Shown piece by piece: positions 18,162 through 25,080 of a stretch of 64,000 nt of DNA. The notes beneath the pieces are model-generated. The model saw only the letters and a program-made list of their open reading frames with translations, was not told the DNA's origin and ran no database searches. This stretch comes from Paenibacillus oleatilyticus (lineage in GTDB: Bacteria; Bacillota; Bacilli; Paenibacillales; NBRC-103111), in assembly GCF_018998565.1 (NCBI RefSeq), contig NZ_JAHNZO010000002.1:186001-250000 (forward strand), read 5' to 3'. A program made the translations under genes and the position numbers. The first letter of the stretch is position 1. The number at the start of each line of letters is the position of its first letter.

Positions 18162-18184
18162 GCCGAAGAAGAGAGGGAAGTACG

Positions 18185-18694
18185 ATGTTAAGGTTATTTA
18201 CAAAAGTGAACAGGAAGCGGTTGATCCTGCTGCTGGCGATTACGGTCGTTTTCGCTGCCGTGATGACAGGATGCTCCGGCAAACCGGAGGGGGAGCGCAG
18301 CGAGGTGACGATCGGCGAACTGGCAAAACACCTGAAGCAAACAGTGAACCTGGAAGAACTGAAGCAGCGGGACAAGGAGACGCTAAAGCGGCTGTATCGT
18401 CTCGGCGAAGACGAAGTCGAGGACTTCGTTCTGTATACGGCTGCATCGAATGTGAAAGCGGACGAAGTGGCTGTCATTCAAGCGAAGGATGCGGCCCAAG
18501 CGGAACGCGTCAAGCAAATCGTATCGAAAAGGATCGATGCGCAGACGGCGAAATTTAAAGACTACCGCCCGGTGGAGTACGGTTTAATCCAAAAGCACGT
18601 CTTGAAGCGAGAAGGCCGCTTTGTTCTATTCGCGGTCTCGAAGGACGCCGACCGCATCGAGCAAGTTTTCGACGAGGCTCTTGGGCGGAGTTGA
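18185..18694 (+). CDS. DUF4358 lipoprotein
   Basis: About 169 residues. A lipobox (AAVMTGCSG) follows a hydrophobic signal. The body resembles DUF4358 (LGEDEVEDFVLYTAASNVKADEVAVIQAKD read in pieces, then VKQIVSKRIDAQ...FKDYRPVEYGLI). DUF4358 proteins are commonly found next to MBOAT and DHHW genes in Firmicutes. The function is unknown, presumably assisting the extracytoplasmic acylation system. It closes the operon. Confidence 0.8.
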   Translation: MLRLFTKVNRKRLILLLAITVVFAAVMTGCSGKPEGERSEVTIGELAKHLKQTVNLEELKQRDKETLKRLYRLGEDEVEDFVLYTAASNVKADEVAVIQAKDAAQAERVKQIVSKRIDAQTAKFKDYRPVEYGLIQKHVLKREGRFVLFAVSKDADRIEQVFDEALGRS

Positions 18695-18867
18695 CCGCGC
18701 TGCGGCCGCTATTCTCTTGGCGTACGGAGCAGAGCTTGTTGCGAGAAGGCTTTTGAATAGGCTCATGCGCCTTTTCATTCGTCCACACGGCACGCACCGG
18801 CTTTTAATATGTTATGAAGGATGATACTTATCCGCATATCATATTAAACCACTGGAGGAGAGAAACG

Positions 18868-20055
18868 GTGAGGGAACCTTCGGTCGTCTTTCATGAAGAG
18901 CCGCTTGTCGCAAGCTATGAGCAAGCCGTATCCGGGCCGGAATGCAGGCAGCTGATCGAATTGGCCAGACATCAGCTGGAGCCCGCCAAGGTGATCGGGG
19001 AAAAGGAAGTCGTCGCCTCCGAATTCCGGAAATCGGAATTTGCCTGGTTTCATCATGATTCGCATCCGCTCGTGCGGGAAGTGTCCGAACGGCTCGCAGC
19101 CCTTGTGGGCCGGCCGCTTCATTACGCGGAAAGTCTGCAAATTGCGAGATACGGGGTTGGTGGCAAGTTCGGAGCGCATTTCGATACGTATGATCTGAAT
19201 ACGGTAGACGGCAAACGGTTCTACGATCAAGGGGGCCAGCGTCTTTACACGGCGCTTCTGTATTTAAATACCGTCGATGCCGGAGGAGAAACTTATTTTC
19301 CGGAGCTGAATCTGGACATTGCGCCTTCGGAAGGCGCGTTAATCGTGTTCGAGACCTGCAAGCGAGGTACCAACGAGAGCCACCCGCTCTCTTTACACGG
19401 CTCGCGCGAGCTAAGAGAAGGGGAGAAATGGATCGCGACCTTATGGTTTCGGGAGCGGCCGCAGTACGAGCCTCGTCAGGCGGCTTCCGATCCGCAAGAG
19501 ACAGCTCCGTCCGTTCCGGCGATGATGCCCCCTGCGAAAGCGGATCGACAAATGGAAGCCAGGAAGCTGCAAGAGGTTGTAGCCGACCGGAAACAGGAGC
19601 CGTCCCGCTTGGGCGAGCCGTCCAAGCTGCAGGCCAAAGTCGTAGCGATGGGAGGCTCCGGAAAGCGGGAAATCCAAATACGCGGCTTCCAGATTACGAC
19701 GGATGTCATCCCCGAAGCCGGGGAACAGTACGGCCTGGGACCCGGTCCGGCGGAGATGATGCTCGGCGCGCTGGGCAGCGGGATCGTCCAAGTCGCTTTG
19801 TCGCTTGCCGCTGCAAGAGGAATCACCCTGCAATATCTGGACGTGGAAGTCACGGGTGAGCTGAGCTCGGAAGACGCCTTGACTCCCGCGGCTCTTTGTA
19901 ATATTTCATACAAGCTTAACGTCCTGTCGCCGCACTCGACCGACGAGATTATGAGGCTGCATAAAGCGGTGGAGAGGTCTTGTCCCAGCCTGCATCTGCT
20001 TGCCGATCCGCAGCAGATTAACGGAAGCTTCGCTCATATCAAAACAAGCGGTTAG
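18868..20055 (+). CDS. 2OG-Fe(II) prolyl 4-hydroxylase-like domain fused to OsmC-like domain
   Basis: About 395 residues. Residues ~5-205 form a P4H-type dioxygenase: iron ligands in GAHFDTYD (HxD), the distal His in NESHPLSLHG and a following basic residue, plus the typical FQGGQR.YTALLYLN and GGETYFPEL. After a charged linker (~206-255), residues ~256-395 match OsmC/Ohr-like proteins (GLGPGPAEMMLGALGSG, then ERSCPSLHLL). The first OsmC redox Cys, usually in GSC, is Gly here, so peroxidase activity is doubtful. GTG 18868 has GGAGGAG 7 nt upstream; a longer frame to 18814 lacks a site. No stop or frameshift occurs at the junction, so the fusion looks real. Confidence 0.85.
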   Translation: MREPSVVFHEEPLVASYEQAVSGPECRQLIELARHQLEPAKVIGEKEVVASEFRKSEFAWFHHDSHPLVREVSERLAALVGRPLHYAESLQIARYGVGGKFGAHFDTYDLNTVDGKRFYDQGGQRLYTALLYLNTVDAGGETYFPELNLDIAPSEGALIVFETCKRGTNESHPLSLHGSRELREGEKWIATLWFRERPQYEPRQAASDPQETAPSVPAMMPPAKADRQMEARKLQEVVADRKQEPSRLGEPSKLQAKVVAMGGSGKREIQIRGFQITTDVIPEAGEQYGLGPGPAEMMLGALGSGIVQVALSLAAARGITLQYLDVEVTGELSSEDALTPAALCNISYKLNVLSPHSTDEIMRLHKAVERSCPSLHLLADPQQINGSFAHIKTSG

Positions 20056-20061
20056 AGCCAA

Positions 20062-20220
20062 AACTATCATGGATGCTCATGATAGTTGAGCTTGGTGAGT
20101 AAGTGGTTATTTAAGGCAATAGAGGGGGGGGGTATCTATCCCCACTTCCGTATGTAGCTCTATTTTTGTAAAAGCTCACTTTCTCAACACTCTGAACTAT
20201 CATGGATGCTCATGGTAGTT
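20062..20220. mobile_element. MITE-like element (about 107 bp) flanked by 26-bp direct repeats
   Basis: Two near-identical 26-bp copies (20062-20087 and 20195-20220, one mismatch) begin AACTATCATGGATGCTCAT and bracket a core at 20088-20194. The core has imperfect terminal inverted repeats (left GGTGAGTAAGTGG, right GCTCACTTTCTCAACA read inversely) and an internal block CCCCACTTCCGTATGTA shared with 4081-4131 and 26759-26870. There is no room for a transposase, so it would be non-autonomous. The duplicated 26-mer is itself the terminator stem of the preceding gene. Confidence 0.6.
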
Positions 20221-20227
20221 TTTTTAT
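20195..20227 (+). terminator. Terminator of the hydroxylase-OsmC gene (displaced copy)
   Basis: AACTATCATG pairs with CATGGTAGTT and is followed by seven T's. An upstream copy of the same stem (20062-20087) lacks the T-run, which suggests that the mobile element inserted into the original terminator and pushed the functional copy downstream. Confidence 0.75.
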
Positions 20228-20280
20228 CGTTAGGGCTGAGAAGACACCCTCTTCGATAAGGGGGAGAGATAAATGCTCGC

Positions 20281-20640
20281 ATGTTGCATCATAAAGCTTT
20301 TCGCTTTCGCATCTACCCTACGGAGGAGCAAACGACGCTGATCCGCCAGATGTTTGGATGAGCTCGCTTTGTCTTTAACCACTTCCTTGCAAGGTGGAAC
20401 GACACCTTCCAAGAAACAGGCAGGCCTGTCTTACCAGACCTGTACAACCGGGCTGCCAGCGTTGAAAAAGGAATGGCCGTGGCTCAAGGACGCGGACAGC
20501 ATTGCTTTGCAATCCGCCGTTCGCAGCCTGGCAGATGCATTTGATCGCTTCTTTCGAAAGCAAAACGATCCGCCTCGTTTCAAGAGCAAACGCAGTCCCG
20601 TCCAAAGCTACACCATGAAGTTTACGAACGGCAATATTGC
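20281..20640 (+). pseudogene. IS200/IS605-type TnpB (OrfB) remnant
   Basis: The translation from ATG 20281 reads MLHHKAFRFRIYPTEEQTTL, then IRQMFG, then an in-frame TGA (20359) where the family has Cys, then ARFVFNHFLARWNDTFQETG. After a frameshift near 20412 the reading continues in the next frame as LPALKKEWPWLKDADSIALQ (in part), RFFRKQNDPPRFKSKR and FTNGNIAV. These are successive N-terminal TnpB segments. The RuvC-like catalytic half is missing. Guide RNA function is not expected. Confidence 0.8.
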
Positions 20641-21121
20641 CGTTGCCTGCGATCCGCTGAAACGTTCGGCAACCGGCCGAAGAGGATTTCGTTACGGAAT
20701 GGCACGTTTCGCGGCCATATGTCCAAGACGAACGACCGGAGGGGCCGCAAGGACGAAAGCGGTGGTAGAAGAAAACGGCGTCCTGAATTTGAACAGACTG
20801 TATAAAGCGGAACAGGGTCTTTGTGTCGAAGCCTGTGCCGAGATTTTTGTTGCGGAAGATACGGAGTCGCTGTTAACCGTCGGTTTCTCCGATCGCCTTC
20901 GCCTGTGGGTTAATGAAGAAGAGGTATATCAAGGAAGCTGGAAGTGGAATCCACCGGCCAACGACGGACGAATCCGGCCCGACCATGCCCATATCCCGGT
21001 GCAATGGAAGGCCGGGTTCAATACGATTCGCGCGGAAGTGGCGCACACCGAGTTTTTTGGCTGGGGGCTGGCGGTCAGAACAGGTCTGCCCGGAAGCCTG
21101 AAGGAAGATTTCAGCCTCTAA
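20641..21121 (+). pseudogene. C-terminal fragment of an unidentified protein joined to the TnpB remnant
   Basis: From about 20760 the frame encodes ~120 well-formed residues (VVEENGVLNLNRLYK, FVAEDTESLLTVGFSDRLRL, WVNEEEVYQGSWKWNPPAND, FNTIRAEVAHTEFFGWGLAV) ending at TAA 21119. It reads like the last beta-sandwich of a larger enzyme or binding protein. It has no start of its own; the continuous frame back to 20354 begins inside TnpB sequence and is therefore a chimera. The parent gene is not in the window. Confidence 0.5.
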
Positions 21122-21133
21122 TGTTCAGCAGCA

Positions 21134-21180
21134 AAAGGCACCAAGGCTGCCGCGTTCGCGACTTCTTGGCGCCTTTCTTT
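21134..21180. terminator. Bidirectional terminator
   Basis: AAGGCACCAAG (21135-21145) pairs with CTTGGCGCCTT (21165-21175), with A's before and T's after, so it can end transcripts from either side, including the minus-strand gene at 21217. Confidence 0.75.
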
Positions 21181-21216
21181 ATTTCATCGCGTCGTACTGA
21201 CGGTCAAGGGGGCGGG

Positions 21217-21720
21217 TTATTGCCAGTTTTTCACTTTGAATGTTTCGAATTTGGACGGTACGGCAACGTTAACGACGACTTTTCCGCCACCGCCGTTCAC
21301 GGCGCTGACATATTTGCCGTTGCTTAAAGCTTTGGCCTGAATCGCTTTTTCTTGAGGCGTGTTGACGACATAGGTGATGGTTACTTTTTCAGTCGTGCCG
21401 ATCGAAGCGGCGTTCGCCACTACGGTGCCGTCAGCCTTGAAGGAAACAAATTTGCCGTTGGTACGGGATTTTAAAGCGAAATACTGCGCGTCCACCGGAA
21501 TCAGATCAAATTTGGCCGCTTGATCCGCCGAGCTTGCGTTTGCCGTTACGCTGCCGTCTCCATTGACTTTAATCCACGATCCATTCGCCGACTGGAAGCT
21601 GACGACAGGCGCCGCAGCGGCTTGATCGGCTGACGGAGCCGCGCTTGCAGCGAGCGAGAAGGACAACGCCATAACGATAGCGAACAGGAAAAGCGGAACT
21701 TTTTTCAATAACATTTTCAT
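21217..21720 (-). CDS. Secreted fascin-like / beta-trefoil protein
   Basis: 167 residues. A clear signal peptide (KKVPLFLFAIVMALSFSLAASAAP) precedes about 125 residues of repeats such as VSFQSANGSWIKVNGDGSVTAN (in part), FALKSRTNGKFVSFKADGTVVAN (in part) and ALSNGKYVSAVN. The pattern 'lks.ngkyv.a...g.v.an' is that of fascin-like beta-trefoil folds that often bind carbohydrates. No catalytic residues are seen. ATG 21720 follows AAAGGAG. The leader is long (about 140 nt) and structured. Confidence 0.75.
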   Translation of the reverse strand: MKMLLKKVPLFLFAIVMALSFSLAASAAPSADQAAAAPVVSFQSANGSWIKVNGDGSVTANASSADQAAKFDLIPVDAQYFALKSRTNGKFVSFKADGTVVANAASIGTTEKVTITYVVNTPQEKAIQAKALSNGKYVSAVNGGGGKVVVNVAVPSKFETFKVKNWQ

Positions 21721-21793
21721 ATGGTAACTCTCCTTTTGGTTCTTTTTTATTCGTTTTATTGACTTCTTCGCGCTTCGTGCCGTGCTCTTGGAG

Positions 21794-21860
21794 TTAAGGG
21801 TAAAAACCCGTCGTCCTCAGACGATCCTTGCGCGGAACAATCCGTACCACCTCATTCACC
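21794..21860 (-). promoter_or_regulatory. Structured leader with a tiny ORF upstream of the fascin-like gene
   Basis: On the minus strand AAAGGAGGTGA is followed at once by ATG AGG TGG (21855), a 12-codon frame (MRWYGLFRARIV) ending at 21817; an overlapping GTG frame at 21850 gives 18 codons (MVRIVPRKDRLRTTGFYP). After them GATCGTC/GACGAC and GGGTTTTTACCC can form stems. A strong ribosome binding site in front of only short frames suggests leader-peptide or attenuation control. Confidence 0.35.
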
Positions 21861-21924
21861 TCCTTTTGATGTAAATTATTACAATATATGTTATTAAATC
21901 CAATGGTTAGAACTACGAAATAAA

Positions 21925-21973
21925 AAAGATTGCCAGCCCCCTGGCACAAAAGGTCGGAGGCGCGGCAATCTTT
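21925..21973 (-). terminator. Terminator of the minus-strand membrane protein gene
   Basis: AAAGATTGCC (21925-21934) pairs with GGCAATCTTT (21964-21973). On the minus strand the stem ends in a run of T's (complement of TAAAAAAGAT), 38 bp after the stop of the 22011 gene. Confidence 0.75.
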
Positions 21974-22010
21974 ATGAAATGGCGGCAGATCATGTCCGCG
22001 AAGGCGCTTA

Positions 22011-22493
22011 TCAGATCAGCATGCGAATGCCCGCCACGATGATACATAAGACAGCGTATACCACGGTCCCTTTCAGAAAAGCAATAAAATGAAACCGGTA
22101 ATTTTTATAGTCCTTCATACCTTTTGTTCCCGGAATCACTAAAAAATCCGGTGTAATAAAGCAAAACATAAGCCAATCAAGAACGACCAGATCTACCAGG
22201 CTGACGACGGTAAACACCAGAAACGGATGCAAAAAAGCAACCAGAAAGGAGATCTCGTCGCTGTACAGTGTGGAGATGAATGGAGCGATCATGAGCAGCG
22301 CAGCAAACGGCGCCCCGATCGCTTTGGACAGTTTCGCTTCTTTCGACGTTTTCGGGGGGACGGAGAGCCGGATGCTTTGGGGATAATCGTTTAACAGCAG
22401 CCGCGGGTTGTAAACCAACATCCCTACAATAACGATGCAAAAAAATACGGACAGCAGCATTCCTTCGATGAAAATTTGCGAAAAATTCAGCAT
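22011..22493 (-). CDS. Conserved hypothetical membrane protein
   Basis: 160 residues with four hydrophobic segments (IEGMLLSVFFCIVIVGMLVY, GAPFAALLMIAPFISTLY, FLVFTVVSLVDLVVLDWLMF, GTVVYAVLCIIVAGIRMLI). No family signature is recognised. Similar four-TM proteins occur in Bacillus and Paenibacillus without known roles. ATG 22493 is preceded by AGGAGGT. It is monocistronic between two hairpins. Confidence 0.7.
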   Translation of the reverse strand: MLNFSQIFIEGMLLSVFFCIVIVGMLVYNPRLLLNDYPQSIRLSVPPKTSKEAKLSKAIGAPFAALLMIAPFISTLYSDEISFLVAFLHPFLVFTVVSLVDLVVLDWLMFCFITPDFLVIPGTKGMKDYKNYRFHFIAFLKGTVVYAVLCIIVAGIRMLI

Positions 22494-22692
22494 AAGCGCC
22501 TACCTCCTGTACCATGTGCATAAAGTCCGTCTTCCTGTAGCCATCGTATTACTTGCGGCGACCGATTATTCCTGCGGAATGCGGCTCACTGTTGGCCGGG
22601 GCGATAAGCGTCCTCCCCCGGTCGCACACGAACAAGGTCCGTTCCAGCAAATGTATTCGGTGCCCGCAGCTAGAGTGATATTCACAAATCTT

Positions 22693-22750
22693 AAAGCAAG
22701 CAGCGAGCCTCTATGGAGGACGAGCTGCTTGTTTTGTTTTGGCTGCCGGC
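22693..22750. terminator. Hairpin upstream of the toxin island
   Basis: CAAGCAGC (22697-22704) pairs with GCTGCTTG (22734-22741) followed by GTTTTGTTTT; a further inner stem is possible. The stretch 22494-22921 holds no convincing gene apart from this structure, so it isolates the island that begins at 22922. Confidence 0.6.
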
Positions 22751-22921
22751 TGTGGCCTCAAAATTGTGAGTATTAACACACTTATGGAAAAACTACTAAA
22801 AATATCTAAAAATATCAATCGTTCTATCCGATATACAATGAAAAGTGTAATCTGGAATGAATTTGCAGAAAAATCAAAGATTCCGCGCAGCATGGAGACG
22901 GAACGGAAGGCAGGCTGAACG

Positions 22922-23554
22922 ATGAAGCATATGGACGAGCAGTGGCTTGAGCTGATAGGCAAGCAGGAGCAGGAAGAACGGCAGGCGGCGCTGAAGGCGG
23001 CATTGGCGGCAGAGAACGTTAGCCGGGCGATTCAAGCGGGCGAGCTTGCGCTGGGCGACGAGACGATCACGTTTTCCAGAACGGAAGTGATCCCCGGACA
23101 AGTGTTCATGTTTGTGCCGGATTCCTTCGAGCCTATGCCCGAGGATTACGCCAGAATCAAATATCCGGCCGACCGCCGGCCGAAGCTGATCTATACTGAC
23201 CCGACGCTGGAAATTAACCTGACCGTCAATCCGACGGCCAACCGGATGGTGAACGACGAAATGGACACGTTCGTCAAGGATCTCAGCTTTATGATCCGGC
23301 GGATGCAGCCGAATGCCAAATGGATCGGCGAAGGCGTCCGCGAGGTCGGACACCGCAAGATGGGCTTTTACGAATTTTCCGTGCCGGTGCTGGACGGGGT
23401 CATGTATAACGGCATCTTTTTCATTGAGCTGGATGGAAAAGGCGTCTTTTTTGGCTTGAACTGCATGGAGAAATATACGGAGCAGTGGCGACCGATTGCC
23501 CACGGCATCATGGACGCCCTCCAAATCAATCCGAATCGGGAAGGAGAGGAGTAA
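22922..23554 (+). CDS. DcrB/DUF1795-like protein, probable effector chaperone
   Basis: 210 residues, no signal peptide. After a charged helical start (KQEQEERQAALKAALAAENV) the body alternates strands and helices: FMFVPDSFEPMPEDYARIKY, LIYTDPTLEINLTVNPT, FVKDLSFMIRRMQP, GHRKMGFYEFSVPVLDGVMY (in part), FFIELDGKGVFFGLNC, WRPIAHGIMDAL. This order and spacing recall DcrB/DUF1795 proteins, the fold of Eag chaperones that hold hydrophobic regions of Rhs-type T6SS effectors. It is the first gene of the spike-Rhs cluster, 2 nt before the VgrG-like gene. The role is inferred from fold resemblance and position. Confidence 0.6.
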   Translation: MKHMDEQWLELIGKQEQEERQAALKAALAAENVSRAIQAGELALGDETITFSRTEVIPGQVFMFVPDSFEPMPEDYARIKYPADRRPKLIYTDPTLEINLTVNPTANRMVNDEMDTFVKDLSFMIRRMQPNAKWIGEGVREVGHRKMGFYEFSVPVLDGVMYNGIFFIELDGKGVFFGLNCMEKYTEQWRPIAHGIMDALQINPNREGEE

Positions 23555-23556
23555 GG

Positions 23557-25032
23557 GTGGCAGAACGGTCTTATGCGACTTATCAGGATCTGGAAGTGAC
23601 GCCTTTTACGTTCGAATCGATCCAGGAGCTGGCGATCGTCAAGCAAATCAACGAGCATGCCACGCTTCGCTTGACCGGTATCGTCCCGGAAGAGCTGAAA
23701 GCCAGCTACATGGAAATGAACCATGCCCGGACGAATATCGCCGTTACCCAAAAGACCGAGCAGGGCGGGAAAATCCACCTGTTTCAAGGCATGATTATGA
23801 ACATGCAAATCCATCAGGTGCGGGACGTTTACCAGCTGGAGCTGGAAGCCGTGTCACTGTCGTATCAGTTCGATGTGACACGCAAGGACCGCACATTTCA
23901 GGACGTGGGAATGGCCTATTCGCAGCTGGTGGACAAGGTCGTGCAGGACTATGACGGCGCAGACGTGATGGATGCGGCCTCGAACGGCACAGCGATCGGC
24001 CGGGTCGTTCTGCAGTACCGGGAGACGGACTGGGAGCTGCTGAAACGGTTAGCTTCCCATTTCCACACCGGGCTGGTGCCTGCCGTTGCCTTCGACACCC
24101 CGAGAGTCCATTTCGGCGTTCCGGACCTCGGCTTCAAAGGAGAAGTGAACGCATATCATTACCGCGTGCACAAACGGATGGAGCTGTACCAGCAGTCGGT
24201 GCAAGGGTTGATACCGGAGTTAAGCGAAAGCGATTGTATCTTTTATGAAGTGGAAACCGATCAAGTGTTCGAGATCGGCATGGAAGTGACGTTTGACCGG
24301 CAGCGGCTCGTTGTCTATGAAGTTCGGGTGAGCATGCTCGACGGACTTCTGAAATATAAGTATTTGTTGACCACGCGTCCGGGTCTGAGCGTGCGGAAGC
24401 AGTACAACATGGCGATCGTCGGGGCGTCGCTACAGGGGAAGGTCATTGCGGTGACCAAGGACAAAATCAAAGCGCATTTAAACATCGATCCGGCGCAGGA
24501 CGCGGGCAAAGCGTTCTGGTTCCCTTACTCGACGATCTATGCTTCCGAGGACAATGCCGGCTGGTATTGCATGCCCGAGAATGGGGACGATGTGCGCATT
24601 TATTTTCCGACGCACAAGGAAGAGGACGCGATTGCGATCAGCTCCGTGCCGAAGCCGAAGCCCGAGGCGGGAGGCGCAGGCGGTGGTGCGGCGGGAGGAG
24701 GTGGAGCGTCGGGGGCGTCTGGCGGCGGGAGCGATCCGATGGAAGACCCGAGCATCAAGACGATCAAGACCAAGAACGGCAAAATGATCGTGCTCGCGCC
24801 CGACTACATTCTCATCACGGGCGACGGCGTGTCGATCACGCTCAGCGATGCGGACGGCATCTCGATTGTCAGCAGCAAAAACGTAACGGTGAAAGCGACC
24901 GAGGAAGTGACGATGACCTCGAAAAAAATAACGATTTCCGCTCAGGAAAAAATCGAATTGACCTGCAAGGCCAGCTCCGTCGTGCTGGAAGACCGCGTCG
25001 ATGTGAAAGGTACCCAGGTTCATAACAACTAA
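23557..25032 (+). CDS. VgrG/Pvc8-like contractile-injection spike protein
   Basis: About 491 residues. The first ~300 have the gp27-like hub pattern (LFQGMIMNMQIHQVRDVYQL, VSLSYQFDVTRKDRTFQDVG, VVLQYRETDWELLKRLASHF with the conserved 'Y.Etdw.fl.RlAsh.g'), followed by an OB-like segment (ASLQGKVIAVTKDKIKAHLN, WFPYSTIYASEDNAGWYCMP). A Gly/Ala/Ser-rich linker and a repetitive beta-stalk end (ISIVSSKNVTVKATEEVTMT) complete it, as in T4 gp5/VgrG needles. GTG 23557 has GGAGAGGAG just upstream. The protein probably trimerises into a spike; its partners follow. Confidence 0.85.
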   Translation: MAERSYATYQDLEVTPFTFESIQELAIVKQINEHATLRLTGIVPEELKASYMEMNHARTNIAVTQKTEQGGKIHLFQGMIMNMQIHQVRDVYQLELEAVSLSYQFDVTRKDRTFQDVGMAYSQLVDKVVQDYDGADVMDAASNGTAIGRVVLQYRETDWELLKRLASHFHTGLVPAVAFDTPRVHFGVPDLGFKGEVNAYHYRVHKRMELYQQSVQGLIPELSESDCIFYEVETDQVFEIGMEVTFDRQRLVVYEVRVSMLDGLLKYKYLLTTRPGLSVRKQYNMAIVGASLQGKVIAVTKDKIKAHLNIDPAQDAGKAFWFPYSTIYASEDNAGWYCMPENGDDVRIYFPTHKEEDAIAISSVPKPKPEAGGAGGGAAGGGGASGASGGGSDPMEDPSIKTIKTKNGKMIVLAPDYILITGDGVSITLSDADGISIVSSKNVTVKATEEVTMTSKKITISAQEKIELTCKASSVVLEDRVDVKGTQVHNN

Positions 25033-25080
25033 CGAAGCGCCCGCTTGCGCAAGCGGACAAACGCCGGGGAGGAGAAACGA

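Noticed and set aside
20354..21121. 255-codon frame as one genuine protein
   Set aside because: Its first third is frameshifted TnpB and its last part belongs to another protein, so I list two remnants.
21794..21860. T-box riboswitch
   Set aside because: A GGTGGTAC and CCGCG pair is present, but the consensus block is interrupted, there is no specifier domain and the downstream gene is not an aminoacylation or amino-acid gene.
22435..22776. 113-codon plus-strand frame before the toxin island
   Set aside because: It overlaps the start of a well-supported minus-strand gene and runs through a terminator hairpin. Composition and residues look random.
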